Translations under genes and position numbers: made by a program | The notes under the pieces: model-generated | The model's database searches: none | Seen by the model: the letters and a program-made list of their open reading frames with translations, nothing else | Told to the model about the DNA's origin: nothing | Shown here: one piece after another, positions 53,852 to 64,000 of the stretch | Layout of the letters: every line of letters starts with the position of its first letter | Position numbering within the stretch: the stretch's first letter is position 1 | Source of the DNA: Symbiodinium natans | Lineage: Eukaryota; Sar; Dinophyceae; Suessiales; Symbiodiniaceae | DNA: 64,000 bases | NCBI GenBank assembly: GCA_905221605.1 | Contig: CAJNDS010002442.1 | Span: 94,501-158,500, forward strand | Reading direction: 5' to 3'

Positions 53852-56800
53852 CTGGAAGTCACGCTCCTTGGCCAGCAGCTCCTGAACACACTCCTCGGAC
53901 TCTTCGAGGTCGCGCTTCGATGAGCCTAAGCTCAGCTGAGCAAGGCTGTTGGGTTCGCATGTTGTTGCTGTTGGGTTCGCATGTTGTTGTTGTTGACCTT
54001 CTAACATGCGCGAGCTACGCATCAACTGCATCTGCATCATCTCGCTTATCCCGCCGGCACAAACTAAAACATAAGCACCACGGAACGGCGGGAAGCCTTA
54101 CCTGTATGGAATAGCGAAGCACCCCCGAATAGTGTGATCCCCCCCCCTTTTTCCCCCAGCCCCCATGTTACAACGTTTTGGGAGGGTGAGGAAATTCAAT
54201 ACACGCTCTGAAACAAGGCTTTCAGCTCTGAAGCCTAAAGCCTTCAGCTCTCAAGGCCTGATGATTCCAAGCTTCTGGCTTTTGAGATTCATAAGGGCCC
54301 TGTGGTCTCTGAAACTCCTTTAGCCAGACGTGAACATTAGTAGCAAAACAGGCTATGCGAGGGTAATACATGCAACGTGTGGCGAATGCTGGCCTTCAAG
54401 GAGTGGATTCAACTCACATCAGTTCACCCGCACGCGGTCACATCATCGGCAAGATTAATTACACTATCACATCAACACATGCTTAACCCCAATGTGGACG
54501 CTAAACATCGGTCTCATTGCGTGAGAGAGCTAAAACTCACACATGCTCACGATACCTGGCGGATGCTGATGTGACAGTCTTTACAGCAATCCGGAATGCC
54601 AGCTGGCAGCAAGTCCCCCAGGAGACGTTTCAGTGTCGCACAAGATCGGACAACCGCCCAACGGCAGAACGTGGCTGTCACCAGTGCGATGTTCCCCGAT
54701 GCGTATTTCCACCACTGCACTGCGAGACATCAAGCGATTAAATACCCTATATGCGGGCTTGCGTGACGAGCCCGAAACCTTTAAGCAGAACCCGTCGCAA
54801 GGTCTCAGAAGCAGAATACATCCGGGTTACGCGGCTATGGCACGTGCAGCCTCTAGCCTGCCGACGCGAACATTCGCCTGCAAAGAACACGGCTACGCAG
54901 CGTCGACTTTGCGCCGACTTGCATGAACCCATTCAAAAACTCCCACAAAAACACAAAAACAGTTGAGCGACATTGCTCAACAAGTGCCCGCCCTTGGAAA
55001 GCCTTTGAAAGCATTATCCTATCATGGCACCATGTCGGCGCTCTATCACAGACAAGCCACTCAGGGCTGACCTCGGCGGACTCACAAGAGAACTTGCAAG
55101 GTGCTCTGACCAGGCAACCCCAAGACATTGAAGACACTACTAAGCTGCCATCTGTTACCCGTAGTATCCTGCGGAACCCTGCTAAGAAACGTGCTGTCAG
55201 TGTCTGCTTTGGGGGTCCAGGATGGTTCAGGGCATGCGGGCCTTACACCAGCTTCTGGGGCTGCAAAGCCTCTTTCGTGGGTCCTGCTGTTGCCCTTCTT
55301 GAATTCTTGTTCCGGCATGTTCCGGCACACTTCTGTGCGCTTCACAGAGGGCTTGCGAGTTCGTGCGTGACGATTATTGGTTGTGCTGTGCATGCTGCTT
55401 CCCTTTGGTCCAAGATTTTGGAGGTCTGACCGTTCATACACGAGGTGCAAATGCATAAGTTCAAGTCTGAGAGGCTGCACCGAAACCTGCTCGTGCTCCA
55501 GCTGCTCCAACGCAGCCTGTAGCTCAGAGCACCTGAGTTGAACGTGAAGAAGGAAAGTTACGATACAGAATTGCAAATACTGCTTGTGGCAACACTATGG
55601 GCAAGTGCTGCACGACCATCTCTGCTGATCGTGCTGGGCACGGATAGCGCAAAGGGACGACCCCACAAAACAAACACCCGGAGGACCCTCCAACGCATTC
55701 CGGGCCTGAGCAGGACATGTACCCTGATCGCGGACGCTGTGAATTCATGTTTAGGGGATCTCCGTGCCAGGGCGCTCCAGCCGGGATGCCTCCAATGCGG
55801 CTTCTGCCAGCTTGCGCCCCTGAAGTCAACCACTCGGCTCTGAACATCTCTGAACCCTCGCGTCTTTGGCGCCTTCGCTTCCTGGTGCATCTCCTGCTTC
55901 AGCTGCATGGCACTGCTCCTCAGGTCCGCCACCTCGACAGCACATGGCTGAGGCGAGATTGCAAAAAGAAACTACGAGCCGTCGCGCCTTTTCCTCAAGG
56001 TCTTCCATCACTTGCATGTGCAATGCAGGCGTTGATGTCTTGGGGGCCGTCGCCAGCGCCTCGCGAAAGGCCATCATCATGGTCGTATATGATCGTCGTC
56101 ATCATCACTCATCATCATCCCAGTCCCCCCGATAAGCGCCGTCATCCCTCCCACGCTGAAGCGGAGAGCCCGTCCCCGGCTCCTCCTGAAGCTTTTCGGT
56201 GGTCTGGCGCAGCCTCGGCAAGTAAGAACCCTGAGCCCAGCATACTCGATAAGCTAGATGCCCCTGAAATTCCTTGAGCGGTGTTCGAAGCGAACTGCGA
56301 ACCCCCTCAGTTTTCGGCTCTGCAATCTCATGGCTCTTCCTCACCAAGACCTGTCTCATCTCCTGGATCTCTTGGTTCTCCCTCATTTCCTTGAGCTTCT
56401 CGAACTGTCCCAGGTCCACGCAACCTGCAACTCGAGGATTGCTTTCCAGAATCATCTGTAGCTTCTCCTTCACCGCCAACAGCATAAACTCCGTTTCTCT
56501 TGGAGTCAGAGCTTTGGCCGGATCGAAGAAATACACAACCTGCCGAGCGCAACAGAATCCTGCAAGATCTTACAAGCACTTCGGTTCCGCACGGCCATGA
56601 CATTTTCTGGATGCAGGCGACAACAGGTAAGGATCCCACATCAGATCCGCGTCCTTCAATCTGCCAATCGGAACAGTCCATGTCCCCACCTTTTTGCAGG
56701 ATAGCTTTGGGTAGCCAGCTGGTTGAGGGCTTAGAAACTTTAAAGCGGGTTAGGGCCTACAGCAGTCTCCTGCGTCCCTCCTGGGCACTTGGGACCTTGC

Positions 56801-57620
56801 GCACACGAGTTTGGTCGCGTAGCATGGACAGTTCTTGCAAGTAGTCCTGACCAAGCATGAGGTAATCACGCCATAGCAGTCGCAAAGGCAACAGCAATCA
56901 GGCCTGGCGAATGGTGGCAAACTGCTCTTGGAGCCTTTGAAAGGTCTCTCATGATTCTCATGTTCTTTGAAGCCATGTGCAAAACCTGAGACACAACATG
57001 CAGCTGCTTAACTTAGGGTCCCCTTGCTAGGCACCTTTGTAACTTAACCATTCTGGAATCTCGTGTATTAAAGAACCCCAATGGACCCGTAATTCAGAGC
57101 GGCCCCACCCGAACCCCCACCCCCTTTCACTATCTTCAGCTCCATTTTTATGGAGCATGCCTAGATGATGCACTGGCTGCACGCAGCCATCAAAAATCCT
57201 TCCTTGGCCAGGCACTCGTCATAATGCTGTCGAAGCCATTTGAGCTCCTGGTCCTGCATGTAGAACGTGCGCCCATAGGTTTTTTTAACTGCACAGCAAT
57301 GTCCTGACAACACTGAGACAAAGACCGTCCTGTTTTTGTATGTAGGTTGACCAGCAAATGCGCAGTGCCGTCCACTTCGATTGATGAACAGCCTGTCACA
57401 TCTTTGTTCCAAGCCGTGCGTTCACAACTCGGAGAGTTCATATTGCCATGATTTGCCATGCCGGCATCGGGGCATCTCCGTTCATGCTGTCCACATACTG
57501 TCAAGGCAATTCGGCAACCTTGCACCACTGCAGTTCTGCCCACCTTGACTGCCAATCGCATGAGGATGTCCTTCTTGTGCTCTGCCGACATGGGCCTGAG
57601 GAACAGCCAAGCGCCCTGAA
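53852..57620 (-). CDS. Coiled-coil protein in many micro-exons
   Basis: Short helical exons follow one another: about 57600-57530 (SAEHKKDILMRLAVKVG), 57253-57203 (17 codons, DQELKWLRQHYDECLAK), about 56925-56893 (RLQEQFATIRQ), 56846-56796 (17 codons, DYLQELSMLRDQTRVRK), 56539 to about 56250 (FDPAKALTPRETEFMLL, FEKLKEMRENQEIQEMRQ), about 56080-55980 (MQVMEDLEEKARRL), 55932-55860 (ADLRSSAMQLKQEMHQEA), about 55825-55770 (RKLAEAALEASRLERPG), 55532-55487 (CSELQAALEQLEHEQ) and 53945-53852 (KRDLEESEECVQELLAKE). Heptad-like spacing of Leu and charged residues marks a long coiled coil. Donors seen are GA (57202), GT (56795), GT (55486), GC (53851). Not all joints were phase-tested. It may be one gene with the coiled-coil exons at 53040-51976. 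Two 51-nt exons of exactly 17 codons are notable. Confidence 0.6.
54121..54330. other. Intron-like stretch with poly-C/T and AAGCCTTCAGCTC repeats
   Basis: C- and T-runs at 54139-54160, then repeated GAAGCCTAAAGCCTTCAGCTCTC words. No coding signal. Confidence 0.45.
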
Positions 57621-59729
57621 TTCAATAAAGCGCAACAAGTCTGCTGCCTCGCCTGGCAATGCTGCCTAAATCCTCATGTTTTTACGTAGCTGACGGCTGA
57701 CGGTATGCGCAAGATGTGCTCACAAGACACAAGAACACTTGAGATCCCTGCTCCACTTCGCCCCCGAAGCGGCTTTCGGCCTTCTGCGGAAGGACTCCTG
57801 GGTCGGAGAAAGCAAAATTATGAAGGCACATGAAACACAAAGCCCGAAACGGGTGCGATGAAGCTAGCATGGAGACGCGGGAAGGAGTACTAGGCTAGGG
57901 AGCTGGAGAAGAGGAAAGGATGTGGCGAAGCTTTGCGTTCATCTCGCAGCTGGCTGGTTTTTTAAACGTGTTGCGATTACATTGGGTTTCTATATTAGGC
58001 TGCTATTTACCTAGCTCTCTGTCGTTGCGGCTCTTTGGCAGACTCTTTGGCGACATGCTTTTAGGAGATCTCTTGCTGCGGCGGGCTCGGACCTGAGCAG
58101 ATGTTGACTCTCAATTTTGGCGTGGGGTCATCGCCAAGGACAGGTCCCTGATAGCAGTCCAGCACGGTCCAGTATTGCCAGGGGAAGGTCATGGCCAAGA
58201 ATTCATTCCTGATAGAGGTCTGGTGTGACCAGGGACATCCCCCCCGGGGCCATGTTGACACCTGCACCCCCGAAAAAAATGGGGGAAGGAGGGGGGCTTC
58301 ATTGCAATTTCTCATTTGCAGCGCGGACCGGGTGCATGAGAACATCACTACATTGGAGGAGGGAGGGGAGGTGGAGACCCCCCGCTCACACAAGCATTGC
58401 CCAGTGAATTAGCCTGCCGATACGGATGTCTTTTTGATCCAAGAAGTACACAGGAAAAAGCGTGAGCTCCCAAGGTAGCTAGCGTGTCATGAGTCTGCTA
58501 GAGGAGCCTGACACTGCAACTGTCATTCGTGCTGCGGAGTCGCCAAGCTCGTCAAAAAAGCCAGTCATGCCGGTCAGCTCATGCTGAAAGTTCCGCAACC
58601 TGGATGCTAGCTCTTCACAGCGCTGTTCACTGCGGATTCATCTTCGCCAAGAGACAGCTCTGTTGTCTTCAGCATGAGAAGAGGGCTGGTGAGCACAGCT
58701 CCAAGTACGGCCTGTTGAGAAGCAGGGCTGACTGGGCAGGTTAGCCACAGCAGACCAAATGCAACATGCTGTATCAAACATGCACCTCCTCTTCGCGGCA
58801 CAGCCCGGCGGTCGGGCAGTAACTCTTCCTGTGCAAAAGACAAGAAGGAGCACCAACTGCTAGGCATTCTAAACCAGTCCGAGCATGGCAACATGCGCCT
58901 TTAAAGCACAATCAACAAGGCCACACACAAGGTGACAGAGTGACGCATCTGCTCTCCTGTAGAGGTGGGACGTCTTGATACCCGGCTTCGCCGTGAACCA
59001 CCGCACTGCCAAGAGTTTCTGGACCTTCGCCTTGCAATGTTTCGAAGCTCGTGGGCACAAAAGGAGCAAAAAACAAAACCGAGCCTGGAACTTCCTCCTG
59101 ACACCAGATTTCTTAGCATCCTCCCCTTCATCATCCAGCGTGTTGCCTGAGTGTGATTGGCTTTTATGGCAGCAGGAGCGTGATGTCCCTTCGACAACAT
59201 CTTTTCTCGCACAAGAGGACAGCGAAAAGCCAAGCAACGCAAGCTTCTCCGTCTGCGCGCCTAAGGAATTGGGAGAGGAGTGACTGACACGACATTGGTG
59301 GTCCGCACATTTGCTCGCTTAAGGATGCTGCAGTCATGCAGTCGCGAGGGCCGTGGAGAACGGCGCACCATCAGCCCATGGCATCCGCGACGATTCTAAA
59401 CCCTCGGACAACTTCAAATCACCTCGGAATCTATTGCAAAGTTGATTATGCGCAAGGTATGAAGCCAAGCAAAGCTGGCAACAACAATCTGCAGGCATCG
59501 CACAGCTTGACCGGGACAGAGAGGGCTGGGCATGTCTGCCTGAACTGTCTTTTGGCTTTTACCACACCAGAGCACATTCGGCGGCGCCATAGCAAGCCTA
59601 AAACAAGGCTATACCTGTACTAGATTGTACTAATCACGCCTACCAGTACCTCTATGAGCTCTTACATTGACACCATCAACGCAGCTTGCTGTGGGTCCCA
59701 TCCTGTGGCTGGTGAACAGTGCTTGGTTC
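57621..59729. other. Weak coding signals only
   Basis: A minus-strand frame ending at 58061 reads FPWQYWTVLDCYQGPVLGD and could be a 3' exon, perhaps of the WD40 gene upstream, but nothing firm. Further minus-strand frames at 58607-59242 are Arg/Ser-rich. Several G- and C-runs occur at 58238-58300. Confidence 0.25.
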
Positions 59730-59734
59730 CGAGG

Positions 59735-61652
59735 GCGGCGCATTGGACTGTGAGAACTTCACTGCCGTAACATGGCTGGCATGCCCGCTGTAGACCTTCC
59801 AGCTATCCGCCGCTACCGAGGGATTGTCGAGGGGCAACGGTTCTAAGACACCAGGATGCATTGGCAAGTGCTCATGGTTGCAAGCATGATGTCATCTTCA
59901 GCGCAACTGAATGATGTTCACATTGGCGGAACACTTTTCGCTAGATTGAAGAGCCCCGCTGCTTCACATCTGTCAAAGGCAACTTCTGCTAATTGACCGC
60001 ACACTGACAACGACTGCACGGAGCCACCAAGCCTTCACCCCAGGGTCCGTGAAGGGGCTCGGGAACCGGATCAGCTTCACGCATCCGTTGTCATCACCTG
60101 TGGTGGCTGCCAAAAAAACGTTTAACAAGCATTCCAACAACTCCCAGCAGTCACCACACCTCGCACTACAGCGGAAACTCAGGAACCTGCCAAAGGCCAG
60201 CAAGTCATCCAAAGGCTCCTTAGCAGCTTAGCAGATTCTGCAGCACGAGAGCTCAAACGGTGCCGCCCCTGCTGAGCCCAGATCGTTGGATTGACAGGCC
60301 GAGTTGATGTCAGTCCTCAATTCATTGGCCACAATCAGGCTTGCACTGCCGTCGCCATCCTCTTCGCCTCTCTTGTCAGCTCTCTAAGTTCTGGTCCCTT
60401 TTTGGGGGTCACGGTCACTGCCACTTTCTATTGGAGGCGGGGAGGGGTTCCCCAAAACCCCCACACAGAGGACCATCATGGAACTCTCCCAGCATCCCAG
60501 CATCCCTTGGCTGCGAGCCCGTCGTAGCTCGGGTCGCCCCAGATGCCAATGACGTGCCATCCCAGTACCTCAGCATCTTGCATCTGTTATACGAGAAATG
60601 GGTGCAATGCGATTGTCATCCTGCTGCAATCTTGTTGTATTGTTGTATTGCCATATTAACATGCCAACCTCATTTTCCCAAGGGTCGAGAACCCAGTCAG
60701 CAATAAAGGAGATGCCCGGTTTCACTTAGGTGCTGGCCGATGTCCATGGCTTCTGCCACCTGCCACACTTCTGCAGTTCGGCAAGGAAACAAAATCATGC
60801 GACTTGCAGTTGCGGATAGGCCTCTAACACGGCACCAGCGTTGCACATCGAAGCACAACTCTGCTCCACTTTTGTGCTAGTGGGAAGATTGCGAACAGCA
60901 AGGAATCGGGAGGAATCGGGAATGGTAGAATCTTGCAACTAACAACATGCTTTGTCGGACAATACCATCTCAACACCTGACCGTGAAACTGACTCCACGC
61001 CTGGTGTCTCGGAAGATGGATGAGTGTCTTTGCGATGCTCCGTCCTGCAACCGGCCCCCCCTTCCCGAGAAACAGAAGCAGGAGGGCTCAAACGCACATT
61101 ATCCTTCGTGCTCCAGAAGAGGGTCTGGGCATCTTTGGAACTGGACATGACATATTGCCTTGGGCGGCGTGACATCTTCGGCGCAGGGTCCAGAGGTCCC
61201 AGATCGCCAAATCGCAGGTACTGGTACATTGGCCTGATGCTGAGCGCGACGCGAATCTGCAGAAAACATCACCGTGGTGATGCTTGAGCTGTTGCCAGAC
61301 AGGACTCGGTGCAGAAGGACCTGGCTTACACGACAGGATGGCAGTACAGCTTGGCACGCACTCACGCGGAACGCCAAGGCATGCACCTCGGCATTGCCAT
61401 CACCCACAGCGGTCAGCTTCAACAAGTAGACCTGCATCATGGTTTCGGTGCGAAAAGACAAGCAAACTGAGGCAGCCACAAAGAAGATGGGTTCTCAAGT
61501 CTTGAACATCTATATTTCGCGTCCCCGAACCCCTTGATCTCGACTAACAAAAGTTCATGCATCCAAAGGCTGACCTCCTGGTCCCAGCACCCTGCGGCGA
61601 GCCACACGCCGCAGTTGCTGAAGCGCAGGGCGCTGATGCGCCTGAGAGGGGC
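59735..61652 (-). CDS. EML-family (HELP/EMAP-like) WD40 protein, partial
   Basis: Beta-propeller protein of the echinoderm microtubule-associated protein-like family, which binds or organises microtubules. Exons: 61652-61575 (ISALRFSNCGVWLAAGCWDQE), 61431-61366 (LKLTAVGDGNAEVHALAF), 61320-61253 (LSGNSSSITTVMFSADS), 61158-61098 (QYVMSSSKDAQTLFWST), possibly 60759-60726, 60568-60519 (VLGWHVIGIWGDPSYDG), 60315-60278 (TDINSACQSND), 60106-60039 (TTGDDNGCVKLIRFP) and 59795 to about 59735 (VYSGHASHVTAVKFSQ). Spliced order reproduces EML landmarks exactly: SSITxxxFSxDSxYxMSxSxD, VLGxxVxGIW, DGTDIN, TGDDxGxVKL, YxGHxSHVTxVxFS. Donors are GT (61574, 61365, 61097, 60038) and GC (61252, 60518, 60277). 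The expected last half-blade (GGND...W) after 59735 was not found, and the HELP domain upstream of 61652 is not identified. Confidence 0.78.
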
Positions 61653-62600
61653 CTTCACAGGCCTTGGGGTCTTGGAAAGTCTTGGGTGCTGAGGGCATGG
61701 TCAGCCAATGTGTTGCAATTGAAGAACTGGGGAGAACTGGGGCACCGGCTCACCTGCATGTGACAGCCTCTCAGCTCATCCCGGACACTTCACCAGTTCC
61801 CTCGTGCTCTTCAGTTTCGCCTCTCGCGGAAGGCAGGCTGAAGGGAGGGAAACCGCAGCACCTGCGGACGGCAGCCAAATACAGGTCAACACGAACAGGG
61901 TCAACACGAACAGCTGCCGCAACGACATCATGTCCGTCCAAGCTCCCAGGCCTCGACCATGCCTGAAGCGACACCGAAACGCAGTCACAAGAGAAGGGAC
62001 GTGACCGATCGACTGGGCAGCGCAGCCTTTGTCATGCCCAAGGGCCATAAGAGAGCCGTCCTGACTGGGGCTCTGCCGTGTTCCACATTAAACAAAGCAA
62101 AGCATCGAGGCAGGGGCCGTTGGCAAGAATGCCAGTGACCACACGGCCCATTCCGTCTTCAACACCTCCAGATGTCTGGCAAGCCACAATATAAGCCACA
62201 AGCAGTGCCCCCAGGCACCCTCACCCAGATCACCTCTTCTGCAGAAAGCCCTCTCGTCATAACTTGCTCATTTGTTGCCTCGCCTTGCCCACTGCAGGCT
62301 TCCGATCGGCGACGTTCCAGAAGCGGACATCCCCTCGCGCCGAGCCCGTGGCCTCGGAGTTGATGTTCAGTGCAGCTGGGGCTTGATTCTAATCTGTGTT
62401 CCTTTTGGGGCATCAGGTCTCCTGTACTTAAGGGCTTTGCGGACGACACGAAAACAGAGACCCCCTCCAAAAAAGTCGACAATCATATGCTTCTTAGTTC
62501 TTATCGCAAACTTTTGGGCCCCCTGCCAGGATGGCCAGTTCTGGGTGGAAGTCCAGAGCCCAGGCCTGCACGAGAAAAAAGGGCTGACAAACAAGCCACT
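61653..62600. other. No supported gene
   Basis: This should contain the 5' part of the EML-like gene. Minus-strand frames at 62048-61771 (RVDLYLAAVRRCCGFPP) are possible but do not match propeller or HELP consensus. A 10-bp word (GGTCAACACGAACAG) is duplicated at 61884-61910. Confidence 0.3.
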
Positions 62601-62712
62601 TAAGATGGGACTTGGGGTTGCTTAGGGTTGCTTAGGGTTGCCTAAGGTTGCTTAGGGTTGCTTAGGGTTGCTTAAGGTTGCTTAGGGTTGCTTAGAGTTG
62701 CTTAAGATGTTT
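62601..62712 (+). repeat. GGGTTGCTTA tandem array (telomere-like)
   Basis: About ten copies of a 10-bp unit TTGCTTAGGG with sporadic changes (CTAAGG, TTAGAG). The unit resembles a TTTAGGG telomere repeat expanded by three bases. Confidence 0.9.
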
Positions 62713-63534
62713 TCAAGGAATGTTGAGGGGATGCCCAGATGCCACTGAGCGGATGTCGCCTCCACGGCATGGGCCACCTGTAGCACCCGCACCAACCTCG
62801 CCAGCCCAAATTCTGCCCCGGTTGATCCTGGTTGCGTGGCGTACGGTGCTCATGCTGCAAGTGCCGAAGGCTGACATCCCGGCTGACGTCGCGTGTAGTC
62901 CACGAGCACAAGAGCCTTCGATCCAGGTAGCACTATGGTGGCGTGGCGCACGGCGCCGCACGATACTTGGGGGCAGATCCTTCCGGCGCGATTGCGCAGC
63001 GCCAAGTTGCGCGCGTGATTCGCCGTTCCGAAAACAGCCAGGCACCCTCGCCTTGGCAACGAAGCACCACTTTGCCCGTTTCCCGATGCTTGCCCCTCCA
63101 TGTGCAAAGCTGCAAAAAGCTGAAGCGGATCTGAGCAGGAGGCACCGAAACAGAGTTGAGGCGAGCCGAAGACGTGCTGCAAAAGGCCTTTAGCAACTTT
63201 AGCACACGGCTGGAAAGCAGCGTCTTGCTGCAACCTTCACTCAGGCACCACTTTGCCTGAACATCGGGTCCTCGTAGCTGAGGGAAGCGGATCGCTTCCT
63301 GACCCGACTTCTCAGACTCGGCAGACTCCACGAACGGAAGCCCGCAACAAAGCTCCAGAGTAAAGTGGAAGGATGGCAAAATGGATGCTTCATGGCTCCT
63401 CGAGCTCAAGGCCCTGAGAACCTTCAAAAACAGGAGAATGCTCACAATTGCTCACACTGTTTGCCGCCTCTGGGCTCGAGGTGTGTGGGGCTGTAGCCTT
63501 ACCATAACTGCTTGGCCAGCGTGGCTATCGCCTA
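62713..63534. other. Unassigned; possible minus-strand exons
   Basis: Minus-strand stretches read VRHATIVLPGSKALVLVDY (about 62990-62905) and TVRHATRINRGRIWAGEVG (about 62865-62800), each beginning with the same VRHAT word. They may be exons of a gene upstream of the EML-like gene, but no family is recognised. Confidence 0.28.
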
Positions 63535-64000
63535 ATGCGCCAGCCTAACTTAGGTCAAGTGCCCTTGCGGCTGGGCCTTCGGTATTGGAACTATCCGGAT
63601 TCGGCTGTCAATATTCCTTCTTCCAAGAACGGCGGATGCTTAAAAAATTTCATGGTGCCGCCTTATGACGAAAAGGATAACGAAGGTCTGGAACGATGGC
63701 TTTGGCAAGTACAGAAGTATAGTACTAATTTTGTACCCTATATTACCCTATGCAAAAACCTCGCAAAACACACTAGCGCCTTCATTTTCAGACGCGTCGT
63801 CTTCGGAACTACTGGAGCTGATGTTTCGCAAGCAAACATCAGCATCCTCAGCTCATACCATGTCAGCTTTGGAAAGGGATACCTAGCGCCACACTGGCGC
63901 TATCCTGGCGCCTACATGGGGGAGAGCCTATATACGCATGGTGCCGCCCTGTGGCGAAGACATAAACCAGCAAGAGCAGAACTTCATATCGCACTTCCAT
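63535..64000 (+). CDS. Open frame running off the right end, product unknown
   Basis: From a stop at 63505 the plus strand stays open to the window end (about 164 codons), with ATG codons at 63535 (MRQPNLGQVPLRLGL) and 63652 (MVPPYDEKDNEGLERW). Later segments such as YSTNFVPYITLCKNLAKH, FIFRRVVFGTTGADVSQ and YLAPHWRYPGAYMGE look protein-like, and the DNA is less GC-rich than its surroundings. No family is recognised. If real it is the only convincing plus-strand gene here and would mark a change of gene direction; it may also belong to a mobile element. Confidence 0.4.
   Translation, partial: MRQPNLGQVPLRLGLRYWNYPDSAVNIPSSKNGGCLKNFMVPPYDEKDNEGLERWLWQVQKYSTNFVPYITLCKNLAKHTSAFIFRRVVFGTTGADVSQANISILSSYHVSFGKGYLAPHWRYPGAYMGESLYTHGAALWRRHKPARAELHIALP

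Noticed and set aside
1-64000. Dinoflagellate spliced-leader gene or genomic relict of it
   Set aside because: I looked for the conserved CCATTTTGGCTCAAG core on both strands and found only short partial matches such as CTTGAGCCA.
1-64000. CRISPR arrays, bacterial promoters, ribosome binding sites, tRNA or rRNA genes
   Set aside because: No regularly spaced palindromic repeats and nothing with the expected folded RNA structure was recognised; the sequence is eukaryotic nuclear in character, so bacterial signals are not expected.

Overview
The window looks like nuclear DNA from a dinoflagellate, most likely a core group such as the Symbiodiniaceae. Four observations support this. (1) Every gene I can recognise by protein family lies on the minus strand across about 62 kb, which is the one-way gene-array layout known from dinoflagellates. 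(2) Genes are cut into many short exons. Of about 41 splice donors I could place by protein homology, only about 13 are GT; about 23 are GC and about 5 are GA, and nearly all acceptors are AG followed by G. (3) The gene content (PPR proteins, EML-type WD40, ankyrin, ZIP transporter, coiled-coil proteins) suits this lineage. (4) There are islands of the TTTAGGG-type telomere motif. The species is not determined.

Layout in transcription order (minus strand, high to low coordinates): EML-like WD40 gene (61652-59735); micro-exon coiled-coil gene (57620-53852); second coiled-coil gene (53040-51976); intact intronless NmrA-like oxidoreductase (50807-49863) lying between two telomere-like islands; unassigned coding region (48100-46909); GT4-type glycosyltransferase (42849-41213); second copy of a membrane-anchored ADF/cofilin gene, frameshifted (40101-39519); unassigned multi-exon gene (37560-36365); a PPR gene in about 18 small exons (36040-32270), followed head-to-tail by a second PPR gene with one very large exon (31307-29240); several unassigned coding exons; a repeat-dense region (18-21 kb); the first ADF/cofilin copy (13384-12794); a ZIP-family metal transporter (10780-9840); an ankyrin gene (7990-7504); and a TrmB-like SAM methyltransferase (3218-1344). 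The only notable plus-strand candidate is an open frame running off the right end (63535-64000).

The genes do not form a pathway: this is a co-oriented array of unrelated housekeeping functions (organelle RNA handling, metal transport, tRNA-type methylation, cytoskeleton). The most distinctive features are the fully traceable PPR gene with mostly GC/GA donors, and the duplicated ADF gene whose anchor and non-coding flanks are better conserved than its own actin-binding domain. A ~255 bp near-palindrome of AGT/ACT triplets and a possible small inverted-repeat element also stand out.

Limits: exon boundaries were set by reading frame, protein-family periodicity and AG|G acceptors, without transcript data. 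Most other open frames in the window are long by chance or are shadows, and about a third of the window holds nothing I can name. I saw no rRNA, tRNA, CRISPR array, spliced-leader gene, bacterial-type promoter or terminator.
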